Of a stretch of 27,203 bases of DNA, positions 1 to 9,639 are shown piece after piece. Each line of letters starts with the position of its first letter. Position 1 is the first letter of the stretch. The position numbers and the translations under genes were made by a program. Origin of the DNA: Larix sibirica (lineage: Eukaryota > Streptophyta > Pinopsida > Pinales > Pinaceae); the NCBI GenBank assembly GCA_004151065.3, contig NWUY0300007202.1:1-27203 (forward strand), written 5' to 3'. The notes under the pieces were generated by a model. That model was not told where the DNA came from, searched no databases, and saw only the letters and a list, made by a program, of their open reading frames with translations.

Positions 1-441
1 CATTCCAAGTCAAAACTAGGGGTATTACAGATCTCCTCCTAAAATCATATTACACTCCTCCCACAAACCAGAGGAGGAAAAAATTTCCCATAAAACTCGT
101 CAATTTTGAAAAGGCCCATAAATGTTTAGGACTGCAAAGGTTTCACCGGAATCTTTATCTTCGAGAACAGTATTCAACACAAAATCATACTTTCACACTA
201 AAAATTCCTTTAATTCTAGACTCCAGGCCAATACTAACCCATTGGAGTGACCCTCCGAGCTTAAATGTGCAAAGGACCAATATTTTAACCAAGGACTTAT
301 TATATCTTGAGCTTTAATGCCTTCTGGCATTGTTTCCTGTAAAAGGATGACTGGTGGTTTTAAATTATGTGTCATCCTCTTAATGGCATTCAATTTGGGG
401 GATCCCCCTAACCCCCTAGCATTAAATGAGAGACAAAGCAT
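1..441 (-). pseudogene. L1-type LINE ORF2 start: AP-like endonuclease domain, partial
   Basis: This is the N-terminal endonuclease of L1 ORF2, which nicks target DNA to prime reverse transcription. It starts at the ATG at 441-439, overlapping the ORF1 stop as TGATG. Recognisable motifs in order are 'SFNARGLGG' (the Asn of the family's N-x-RGL motif), 'ILLQETM' (the catalytic Glu), 'NGLVLAW', then after a stop at about 195-193 'FAVLNIYGPF' near 110, and near 40-25 'MILGGDL' in a shifted frame (the GD-[LF]-N motif). It is interrupted by at least two stops and one frameshift and is certainly inactive. The reverse transcriptase would lie to the left of the window. I am sure of the family but not of the exact subfamily. 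Confidence 0.82.
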
Positions 442-1840
442 CAAGGAACTCTAGGGAGGGATTTCCCTACTCTAAAGGCCCTATTTATCGTAGACTGTTT
501 CCCAGCCTTAATATCCAACATGGCTTGATTTTTGGCTTTTGTGATTTGAGACTTTCTACCCAAATTGACCATTGGTACAAGCTTGAGACCTAGACTTCCC
601 GATGTTACACCTTCGTTCCTCCGCATGCTCGCCACCCTATATCTGGTGTTATATACCTTAGGTTTTAGCAAAGAGAGAGGGTTGTCCTTAACCTCAAGAG
701 AGGAGGTTGGGTTGACCGATCCTTCCAAACTTGACATGTCCAACTTTGGGGAGGGAAAAGGGGAATAGAGAGAATTTTGAGGAGGACCCAACTCTTCAAT
801 GGGAAAAACTATACCAGGAAAGATATTTTCATAAGAAGGGACAACAGGGGATACATCAAGCTTATCGGAATAGAAAGGTGGTGTGTCTTCTACGTTCTTG
901 CATGCATCCTCCATGGATACGTCAACCTCCCTTGATTGCAGCTCGTCACCTTTACCATCGTGGGATGTTGACTCCTTGTTATATGAAGTTGCAGGCGTCT
1001 TCCTAACCCAAACCTTCCTGGAATTATGCACACCAGAAGAAGTGTTTGGGAAATATCGTATCATATTTCCAACCTACCTACAACCAAAGCAACAAAACAG
1101 TATTTTATAGTAGTCTAACCTTTGACACCATACACTGCCATACGATTCCAGCTTAATTTCCTCATACAGTCGATCACGTGAATCCAATTCCACCAATATT
1201 TTGGCGCAACACCTATCCATATTTTGTTCCCAATTGTCCTCCAATGCTATAAACCTTCCTATCTTACCCCCGATCGCCTCTAGCACCAATATTTTCCAAA
1301 ACATCATAGGTAGTCCTAGAAATATAACCCATAATTTTTGAAGATTTTGAGGTTCCCTTCTAGCTTCGAAATCAATCTTCCACCTTTTAAAATTAGTCCC
1401 GACGGTCCCCAACTCCAATTCCGCTCCAACAGTTTTTGCTTGTCTAATTCAGAGTGGAATTTAAATAGGATCAAGCCTCACAACAAGATATGAAAAGAAG
1501 GATCCTGGTCCAAAACCAATTTCCAATTAGACTCCATCCAATTTCATAGCGTCGCTTCCCCCACTGCTTTCCCACAGAACCTCCCTACCAAGTTCGAGCT
1601 TAGCTAATATGAAACTTCCTCAATTCAAATTTCTTTTTCGACCACCAATGAAACCGTATCCTTCTTCACCCGAGCTCACTTCTTGCGTCCTGATGCAATC
1701 TTGGAGTTGTTCTTCGATGTACTTCCTCCATTAACATTTCACATGGGGATTGAATGCGGCTCATTCCTCCATAAGGGATCATGCAAGGGAGTAGTCTCCT
1801 TGTCTAAACTCTTCCCAACTTGTTAGACACCTTGACCCAT
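441..1840 (-). pseudogene. L1-type LINE ORF1 (gag-like, DUF4283 + zinc knuckle), decayed
   Basis: This is the RNA-binding ORF1 of a plant L1 retrotransposon, which coats the element RNA. Read on the minus strand, the likely start is the ATG at 1840-1838. The N-terminal part contains 'SLDKETTPLHDPLWRN'. A DUF4283-like domain follows, with 'NLVGRFCGKAVGEATL' near 1600-1550, 'NWSWGPSGLILK' near 1420, and 'LWVIFLGLPMMFW' and 'AIGGKIGRFIALEDN' at 1340-1230. A zinc knuckle begins at about 1085 (FCCFGCR). A Ser/Pro-rich tail with a basic end ('LGRKSQITKAKNQAMLDIKAG') stops with TGA at 443-441. The reading frame is broken by a frameshift near 1400 and by several stops, for example TGA where Trp is expected after 'ASGRKK'. 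The family assignment rests on domain order and on the endonuclease that follows directly. The start codon is inferred. Confidence 0.8.
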
Positions 1841-2240
1841 CCAGAGCACCCACTTTGTCACCTACCCTTATGCCCCCTTGTTTCATTTCCTCTCAAATTT
1901 GCACATCGACCCTTCTTTTCCCATAGACTATCCCCATAAAATTTTGGGGGAATCCTCCTACTATCTATTTGGTCCTTTTATTAGTCTATATCTTTATTTT
2001 CTCTTTTCATTTCTCATGGTCTCCCACTTTCTCTCCCAATTGTTAATTATTGTTTCTCTTTGACCTAGTGTTTACTTTTCATGGGTTACTGCCTCTAGTT
2101 ATGGATCAACCTGAGATAAGCAAACCTTACCATGGATCAATCATCACATTTTCTCCTTGTTTAATTTCTTATTTCACAATATGTCAATCTAGATTGGAAC
2201 ATCCTTCAAAACATAGTTTTGTCATTTCTACATGTTTTGT
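1841..2240. other. Pyrimidine-rich flank of LINE, no gene
   Basis: This T/C-rich stretch lies upstream of the LINE ORF1 in its minus-strand orientation and may hold its 5' untranslated region. Short plus-strand frames here have T-rich, Phe/Leu-heavy composition and match no family I know. The right end grades into the 60-bp repeat array. Confidence 0.4.
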
Positions 2241-2534
2241 TTCTCACACTTTGCATGTTCTTGGACATACTTTCTTATTCCTCAAGGTGAGATCCTTATT
2301 TTTTCTAACCTTACATGTCGTTTATTAACCTTGTCTCTTCTAAGAGGCATGATTTTTATTTCTCATGCATCACATGGTTGGTCAACTTTACTGCCTCTAT
2401 TACGTAAGTTTATTGTTTCTCACACCTTGCATATTGTTGGTCAACCTTATCTCTCTTAATAGGTGAGACGTTTATCTCCTACACTTTGCATCTGGTTGGT
2501 CAAAATTATTCTTCCCTCAAGTAAAGTTAGTTTA
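2241..2534. repeat. Degenerate ~60-bp tandem array, five units
   Basis: Five imperfect units can be lined up at 2241-2300, 2301-2360, 2361-2415, 2416-2476 and 2477-2534. Each carries a version of 'TCTCACACTTTGCATG' followed by 'TTGGTCAACCTT' and a 'CTCTTAAGAGGTGAG'-like segment. Unit lengths run from 55 to 61 bp. The divergence suggests an old minisatellite or the internal repeat of a transposon. No coding role is visible. Confidence 0.6.
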
Positions 2535-2820
2535 AAAGATGTTTCTTCCCCTTGAGAGGCCCTAGTGTGAACTCTAAAATTATGATTTTTTCATCTATAC
2601 TACACATATGGCACATGGTTTTCATATACTTGTGCAAAGGATTATTTCTCATGAGTTTCCCATAGTTTATTCCCATCCCCTGTGGTATGTAGGGTCAAAA
2701 CCTAAGGGCTGGTCATTATGAAGGAAATACTCTCTAACAGAGAATATAATGTCTAGGTATGTCTCTCATGTTAAGAAATAGAACACAAGAAAGGAACTTG
2801 GTAGAAAAGGCTTAATACTT
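2535..2820. other. Intergenic, nothing recognised
   Basis: AT-rich sequence between the tandem array and the left member of the dispersed direct repeat. I see no coding frame, RNA gene or clear element boundary. Confidence 0.4.
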
Positions 2821-3000
2821 TCTCAACACTTATATTAATCCAATGATATAGATATATAGTACATGGATTTGACCACCTTTACATCTACATCCCATTGATA
2901 ACTCATCAACTAATAAGGATAACACCTCATCAATAGATAAAGATATAAATGCATAAGGAGGTGGTATTGGATTTGTTTATTATTTAGGGACTCACAGTCT
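2821..3000. repeat. Left copy of a diverged direct repeat (possible old LTR)
   Basis: This block matches 5561-5742 in the same orientation. Shared landmarks are 'CCAATGATAT', a 'CATGGATTTGACCA' / 'TATGGATCTAACCA' pair, 'ATGCATAA', 'AAGGAGGTG' and 'AGGGACTCACA'. Together the copies bracket about 2.6 kb that contains a gag-like relic, as the LTRs of an old element would. No TG/CA ends or primer binding site can be defined at the edges, so the LTR reading is an inference. Confidence 0.45.
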
Positions 3001-3609
3001 TAGAATCATCCCCTTAATCATAATTCTAAATAATTATACCATCAAGTCAACAAGAACTACTGCATAAATTGGTATCATCCAATCTTCAATCTAAAACTTA
3101 TAAAATAAGATTCAATGAAGATTTTATTGAAAAAATGTCAATTATGGATGTTGAATGGTTCATCTAAAATGAATTTTTAAAAAGACAATGAATTTTAGGA
3201 GTGAATAGCTGCCATGTCTTGACATTTTATGACTATTTGACAATTTAATTATTTGCAATTAATTTAGCTAGAAGAATATGTTGTCTTCTTCCAATTGGTG
3301 AATAAATAGGATCACCATTATGTTATCTATGAACAAATAGGATCACTTAAGTGCTCTCTAAATTTAGAATCAATTAGGTGTTGAATAAAATCCCAATAAG
3401 ATTAGAGATAGCCCATTGAGGAGAAAAATCGCCATGTTGGGATTTCCAAATTCTAATTGAACATTGATTGATGGGACTTCGGAACTTAAGCCTAATTATT
3501 ATCATTGTTATTCCCCCTATCAGGTGTAAGGTGAGAATTTTGTGGAAGGGATCCAATATATTAATCTAGATTCTTCTTCAATATATCTCTCATCATTGTA
3601 TATGATACC
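3001..3609. other. AT-rich intergenic stretch, no gene
   Basis: Between the left direct repeat and the repeat cluster at 3610. It holds only a 60-codon minus-strand frame with no family resemblance. Confidence 0.35.
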
Positions 3610-3840
3610 ATGTATCTGGTGATTTTCATTGACCACTAATCATTTTCATCGATGTATGTGGTGGTTTTGGTTTACCACTAACCATTTTCAAAATATACTC
3701 CCCCCTTAAGTTTCTAGAGAGTTCTATTGTGTCTTCATTAGTGTACTCCTTCCTTCGAGTTGCAAGAGAGTTCCTTTTCATTTCATTTATGTACTTCCCC
3801 CTTTAAGGTACAAGGGAGTACCATTTGGATTCAGTTTTCA
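3610..3840. repeat. Two adjacent degenerate tandem repeat sets
   Basis: Two roughly 42-bp units sit at about 3610-3652 and 3653-3694; both contain 'TGTAT.TGGTG' and end in 'CCACTAA(T/C)CATTTTC'. They are followed by three roughly 50-bp units at about 3695-3740, 3741-3790 and 3791-3840, each built on 'GTACTTCCCCCTTAAG' and 'CAAGAGAGTTCC'-like text. They lie inside the old element bracketed by the direct repeats. No coding function is seen. Confidence 0.5.
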
Positions 3841-4056
3841 ATTTGAATTAGAATGGGCACCAGTCATGCCCAAAAGTATCATCTGTAACAAATGATTGAA
3901 ATCCATTTTCTTTTGTATCTTTTTTATGCAAATATGTATTTACCTATGTATAAACATGATGGTAAAAATTATGCATAATATTGACCTATTGATTCCATCA
4001 CCAAGAACTTAACCAACCAAATTAATCATTTTATTTTTAGTCGTCTTCTTCTTTTG

Positions 4057-4980
4057 TCATTTACCTAAATGATGATTTGTTTTCCCACAATGCAGACAAG
4101 GATGGATGACAATATTGGCATTCATTAGGAAATTCTTCAATTTATCAATCTTCCACTACTTGAATAACTTATTCAACATGTGACTTTTGCCCCTTCAAAG
4201 TTTCCGCAAGAAATCTAACACTCACAAACTGAATTAGTTTGGAGTAGTCGGGAATATGAAAGCCAATGTCTTTTTCATATCCTAAGCCTTGTTGATTCTT
4301 GTTAAATTTCAATTCTTCCCGAGATCTAACAATGTTCTTCGAAATATCATTTTGTAATTGGTTTTCTTCCATTCTTTCATGACTGATTTATTTTGTAAAT
4401 TCAAGTTCACATTCACTGACACTTCTTTTGGTATCACTCCTTGCTTCTTCTTGTGGCTCATAGTGAAAACTTGCCTTCATTAGTGCATTGTTATGAATGA
4501 TTCCTTCTCATGAATAAATTAAAGAATCATTAATCATATCTTTTGTTGTATCTATATCACCCAATTCCATGAGGTCATTTGTGTCACAAGTTGCACCAAC
4601 CACGTTCTTAATTTTCTTGTCCTTTACAATTAATTTTAGTTGAAGTCCTTCAATCAATTTTTCAGATCAATTTGCTTGTGAAGGTTAAGAACCCAATTAT
4701 CCAAATCATTTAAGGTGTCATGTAATTGTTTTATTTCTAGATTGATTTTTTGCAACTGCTTCCCTTCTTTGCCCATTTTAGATTTGCAATTTTGTCACAC
4801 TTGCTTGCACTTGTTATCAAAAAACTTGAGGGTGTCAACCACTACCGATCATGCACCCCAAATTGTGAGTTTACAACTATTAGAATTTGGTGAATATGAC
4901 CTCTTTATTCAATTTTGGGTAAGTCAATTGATTTGTAGCATTAAAAGGGTTTGCAACTCTACCCTTTCGACAATTCAATG
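4057..4980 (-). pseudogene. Decayed gag-like ORF with coiled coil and zinc knuckle relic
   Basis: On the minus strand, from about 4770 downward, several coding-like stretches fall in different frames: 'KQLQKINLEIKQLHDTLNDL' (charged, heptad-like), a 67-residue stretch at 4372-4169 ('SREELKFNKNQQGLG'), and at 4104-4057 'CLHCGKTNHHLGK' followed by TGA. That last piece fits the retroviral-type CX2CX4HX4C knuckle if the final Cys codon has mutated to a stop. The combination suggests the gag of an LTR retrotransposon broken by frameshifts. I cannot say whether it is copia or gypsy, and no pol domain was recognised nearby. Confidence 0.4.
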
Positions 4981-5560
4981 AAAGAGATTAAATAACTTAT
5001 GTTTCTTCTTCAATTTTTACAACTCAATGAATCAATCAAACCTTGATTCAAAGAAGTGTTATTCTTGATCGATTTACATTTTCCCATTTAGTATTCTTGC
5101 TCATTTTCCAAATTAAATATGTGTCAAATATCTAGACACAATGTAGCCATGAAAAAATATCCAAAATAAAATCATCCACTAGATGTACCTTAGATCCCCT
5201 TATTCATATTTCGAGCGAATGTTGGACACATTCTCCTAAAAAATGATAATTTTACTAATTGATGTGGTACAAACCATGGTTCTTTTTTGTTTTCCAATGA
5301 AGAGATAAGTGCATTTAAACATGGTAATACTATAAACCCATTCACAAATTGAATAACAAAACAATTATATACCATCAAAGCATTCAAGACTAGGTTTAGA
5401 GCTCCCAATTTGACCTTAAGTAAAAATATGTGTTTCCAGCTATATCACTCAAATTCTTGTGTTATGATAATGCCCAATATATTCTTAATGATACTTTCAA
5501 GTACATATGACAAGCGATAGTCACCAATCACTTTTCCTTATGGTCCAATTTTATTTGATT
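4981..5560. other. Intergenic or internal part of old element, nothing recognised
   Basis: AT-rich sequence with one 72-codon minus-strand frame (5408-5190) that matches no family I know. Confidence 0.3.
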
Positions 5561-5742
5561 TTTTCACCGCTTATATCCATCCAATGATATCAAAATATAT
5601 TATGGATCTAACCATCTCTAGATATAGATATCATTGCCAATGCATAAGTTTATAAGGATGAAACTTCATGAGTAGATAACGATAACAACTTATAAGGAGG
5701 TGATCTCGGACTTTCTGATTATCAAGGGACTCACAATTTGAC
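5561..5742. repeat. Right copy of the diverged direct repeat (possible old LTR)
   Basis: Partner of 2821-3000 in direct orientation, strongly diverged but colinear through landmarks including 'CCAATGATAT', 'TATAAGGA', 'AAGGAGGTG' and 'AAGGGACTCACA'. It could be the second LTR of the relic, or simply another copy of a dispersed repeat. Confidence 0.45.
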
Positions 5743-5837
5743 AAATCAAGAATACCCAAATCTATTTATGTTTCTCACCTACTCATTGTTAAGGGTTTAT
5801 AATATCTCTATCTTTCATAGAAAAACTATGTTGGATT

Positions 5838-6022
5838 TCTATCTCTCTTGCATATTAGATATCTCCTCCTACTTTTGATCGTTGGATTGCTTGGCCTTTT
5901 TGCCTAATTCAACAATTGACGTACTAGAGGCTTCTATAGTTGATACTTCCCTTTTTATTTGATTGGATGTACCTTTATCAGATTTATCAATTGGATTGTG
6001 GTGTTTTGGGATTTTTACCTAA
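5838..6022 (-). pseudogene. Coding-like stretch of unknown origin, low confidence
   Basis: Read on the minus strand, one frame runs about 58 codons with a single TAG and hydrophilic composition, for example 'DKSDKGTSNQIKREVSTIE' and 'STSIVELGKKAKQSNDQK'. This looks more like protein than the surrounding AT-rich DNA and might be another retrotransposon gag fragment, but I do not recognise the family. Confidence 0.2.
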
Positions 6023-7309
6023 TCATGTTTCATTGCACCTTCATCTCCACCCCAAAGGGATCTTCGGCACAAGCATGTGAGTGATGAGATAATCTTGGCA
6101 ATTGAGGACACTTGGTTCATACATACATGCACTTTACTTTCTTTATCAAAATTGGGTGTATGTGTGCTTGTGCTTTCATTTCATTGTATATGGAGGTAGC
6201 ATATCCATGTTTTCTTCCACAAAAGGAAGAGAAAAATCACAAGTGCATAGAGTGGGACTCTAAATTTTCATCTCCATGTTGTTTGTTCCATTTTCCCCAA
6301 GCCCAACTAGCTAGTTGTACATTAAATTAAGTTAGATTTAGTTAGTTTTCACCTAGTTAAGGGTTTTCCCCACCTATGAGGGTAATAAACCCTGCGATCT
6401 CGTATGTGCTTGATTTATCACGAAGGAAATTGAGTTGGTCAATCTAATATTTATTATTCATTTGTTTGCATTAAGTTGAAGAGTTATCTAGGATGTATAC
6501 TCCCTTACTTGAATTTTTCACTTCTTATTTGTAGATTAATTAATATACATAAAAAGAAAAATCTGAATATAAATCATCATTATCTCTTTTTATGTTTTAC
6601 ATTTCTTAATTAATCTATCATGATTGTTAATCAATCTAATTAATATTTGAATGCATTCTAATCAACCAAATCAACCAATTGTGAGTGCATTAAAGTATTG
6701 ATCTTATAATTAACTTAATGCCCTACCCTTCTCCTACCTTCTCCCAAAGCTATCTTAGTTTTCTCGATTTTTTTTTAAAGATAGAGTGGTAACTCCAACT
6801 CCTTTCCAAGCACCTTACCTTAAACCTTCCATCTAACCTTTCATCTTGTGGTACTTTTATCTAACTAGAATACTATATTTTATACTCCACGTGGACATGG
6901 TTTCCAAAAATCCATCTTTTCAATGTCAAAAGTGATTTTCAAACCACATAAACTCATGCAAAATTTGTGTTTATACATAATGGATCTTTTAGGGGTCCCA
7001 TCAAAATCCCCACTCACGCTTGTTTATTTATACCATATGAAAGTCATCCCAACATACCTTTTGGTACTATGAAAATTCTATCTTTCCTAAATGTGAGTTG
7101 TTCCAGTAAATAGCAAATTTATTACATTTATGAAGCTAACTTTTTTAAAAGAATTTATTATCAATTTCAATGGAAGATAAGATATGATTTAATTTAAATC
7201 ATTTTTTTAGTCAATACTTATTGAGTTTGGAATTGGTGACCTAACATAAGGAGTGCCTTAAGAGTATTCAACCCATTCATCATCTATTCTATGACACATG
7301 GACTAAATC
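6023..7309. other. Long AT-rich intergenic stretch, no gene
   Basis: No conserved coding frame is visible. A 72-codon plus-strand frame at 6112-6330 is Cys- and Phe-rich and unconvincing. Several short runs such as 'GATATGATTTAATTTAAATC' recur here and in the next repeat block. Confidence 0.4.
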
Positions 7310-7660
7310 AAATCTTATTTATTTATAAAAAAATTATAACAATATTATTCAATTATATTATATTTTAATTTACATCAAAATCTTGATTATTTTTAAAAGA
7401 TAATTTCATTCATTACCAATTTCAATCAAACATGAGATATAATTTAATTTAAATCAAAATCATATTTACTTATAGGAAAGTTGTAACAATATTATTGAAT
7501 TGAATCACATAAAATCATATTTACTTACATAAAGGTTATAATAATATTATTCAATTAAATTATGCAATTTTCTTATTGCATAAATTTTGTTTGTATTATG
7601 ACAAAAAATAGAATATGAAATATGATTTAATTTATATCAAAATCTTATTATATCCTTGCA
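7310..7660. repeat. AT-rich degenerate repeats
   Basis: Variants of 'ATATTTACTTA' + 'GGTTATAATAATATTATTCA' occur about every 55-65 bp or more (around 7320, 7465, 7520). They are interspersed with 'ATATGATTTAATTTA' and 'TCAAAATC' blocks (7195, 7437, 7618). The unit is too diverged to define exactly. Confidence 0.4.
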
Positions 7661-7763
7661 GGGGACTATATAGTTTTCGATCAAATCAATTAATCTTTTT
7701 GTATAGCTAATTTTTTTTCAATTTTTCATGGTTCAACTCTAGAAGACAATTTTTCTATTTAAA

Positions 7764-8318
7764 TTAATTTGAATAAAATCTATTTATGTGCAAGGGTATT
7801 GGTTTGAAAAGATGATGCCAGCCTCGGGGAATGTTTCCCACCNCAATGGGATTGGTTCCAAAAGATGATGCCAGCCTTGGGGATTGTTTCCCACCCCCCG
7901 ACGGTGGTCTGAGGTCATTCTTTGCACTATCTTTATCACATTTTCGGCTCTCATTTTTGACTTCATGTTTGCAGTAACATTGCCCATGAAGACCAAGACC
8001 GGTGAAAGAATCCCTCCTTAAGATCGAAGCGTGTTGCATGAAAGATGAAATGTATTTTCCAAGATGCCGATAAAATATTACCCGCACTGCATGGAGGCCA
8101 CCTGCTCGCTTGAAAACCGACCCCATGTTTTCCCTCTAGACATCACTTTCTCCAGCAACCAGCTTCGCAGTGTGTAAATGGAGAGAGGAATCTACAACCC
8201 TACAGGCATGCCTGCATTTGAAAGTGGTCGTTTGGATTCTCCCATGCCATTTATATGGTTGTTTCGTTACCTCTCTCGTGTGACATTGTGTTCTCCAGCA
8301 ATAGACCATGCAACCCAC
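7764..8318 (-). other. Unidentified open frame with a single stop
   Basis: One minus-strand frame runs from 8318 to 7764 (about 185 codons) broken only by a TAG at 8138-8136. The part after the stop begins with an ATG at 8126 and includes 'FYRHLGKYISSFMQHAS' and 'LGLHGQCYCKHEV'. The block has clearly higher GC than its flanks, so open frames are more likely by chance. Its end overlaps the 53-bp tandem repeat, and an N lies within it. I do not recognise a family, and it may not be a gene at all. Confidence 0.2.
7798..7899. repeat. Two-copy 53-bp tandem repeat
   Basis: Units at 7798-7850 and 7851-7899 share 'AAAAGATGATGCCAGCC' and 'TGTTTCCCACC'. An N falls at the end of the first unit, so the junction may be mis-assembled. 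The repeat is GC-rich relative to its surroundings. Confidence 0.7.
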
Positions 8319-8374
8319 AAACCCACTCCAAATCCAAGAAGAAGGAGAATTTTCTTAATGGTTCTAAGCACCAA

Positions 8375-9639
8375 CCTTAATTCCTCTGAAATTGACATTA
8401 CATGCACTCAAGAAAGACAATGAAGATGTGCATAGGTTTATTGGCTTGCAGATAGACCCTTATAGAGAACCACTTCTTGGTAAAGAAGAAAAAGGCCCAG
8501 ACTTCAAGCCTATTGCAGATGAGAAGACTGTTGAATCCCTCTATATTAATAACACTATGTCAAACATGTCAAAGGACAGTAACAGTGAATTGCAAAGACG
8601 ATTAGAAGGCTCACCTTCATCAAGATCCTCTTCCATCACAAATCCTATAGCATTTCTTGAAATTGAAGACATGAACCTAGATATTCTATTAGCTGAAGGA
8701 GAAGGAGATGTCAGGAAAAAGAGAAAACCAAGGTGAGGAGAAGATTTTAAACATCACCAAGCTTTGGTAAAAGCTGACTTCTAGCTGCTTTTTGTAGTCT
8801 TCTTCTGTGGGGTTGGTTCTGGGATTACAGTTCTTAATAATTTGGCATAAATAGGACAGGCTTAAGGCTATTAGGATGTCACGATCCTGTTAATATTAAT
8901 TGGTGTTTGCAACTTCATTGGGAGTCTTGGTGGAAGGGTTCTCTCAGAATATTATGCCAGGTATGTTGTTTACACATTCTCATTTTGTTTTCTTCATGGG
9001 CAACTTTTAATCAATGTGATGGGTATGAAATTTTCTTGTAGTATTAAAGGACTCTTTCATGTGATCAATTTTCTTTCTTATAAAAATAGTCAATGCTAAA
9101 TATGTAGGCAAAAGGCCATTCCCTAGACAGATTGGATGACAGCTACACAGGCTCTTATGATAGGGGCTTATCTCTTATTTTCCTCAACTCTTCCTAGATC
9201 TATTCATATCTCTTCTTCCTTACTAGGAATTTGTTATGGAGTACAACTCTTTGTTATGGTTCCCATGGCTTTTGAGCTCTTCGGGATGAATCACTTCGGC
9301 ATAATTTATAATTTTCTAACAATAGGGAATCCACTAGGAGATTTCCTCTTTTCGGATCTCCTCACTGGATACATATACGATGAAGAAGCTCAAAGGAAGG
9401 CAAGCCATTCCTATCCAACAACCATGGGTGACACCAATGTTGACTGTTTGGGACCTAACTGCTTCAGGATTACCTTTCTTATTATGGAATGGGTGTGTGC
9501 TTTTGGGGTTTTGGTGAGCATTATTTTTAGAATCCGGATAAGGCCCGTTTATGAAACATTGTATGGCATAGGTTCCTTATGCATTCAAAAAACAAGGGAT
9601 ACAGAAGAATTAACCTTGGAGAAGGGATCAAAAGCTTAA
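8375..9639 (+). pseudogene. Nodulin-like / MFS transporter (NFD4-like) pseudogene, 5'-truncated
   Basis: Members of this family are multi-pass membrane proteins with an N-terminal nodulin-like domain and a C-terminal MFS-type half. Here only the middle and C-terminal parts remain. Exon one (about 8375-8960) reads 'YREPLLGKEEKGPDF', a polar loop, 'LLAEGEGDVRKKRKPR', then 'GEDFKHHQALVKADF', 'FCGVGSGITVLNNLA' and 'LSEYYAR'. A phase-2 intron at 8961-9107 (GTATGT...TAG) follows. Exon two (9108-9639) reads 'WMTATQALMIGAYLLF', 'GICYGVQLFVMVPMA', 'HFGIIYNFLTIGNPLGDFLF', 'LTGYIYDEEA', 'CLGPNCFRITFLIM' and 'RIRPVYETLYG', ending at TAA. Five in-frame stops lie at 8734, 8782, 8848, 8863 and 8872, and a stop or pair of compensating indels lies near 9121-9133. 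The nodulin-like N-terminus is not found upstream. Confidence 0.85.

Noticed and set aside
565-1110. Plus-strand frames of 67-91 codons
   Set aside because: Shadows of the minus-strand LINE ORF1, which has clear domain similarity.
8734-8874. RNA editing as an explanation for the in-frame stops
   Set aside because: Plant C/U editing acts in organelles, and this gene has a nuclear-type intron and nuclear surroundings, so mutation is the simpler reading.
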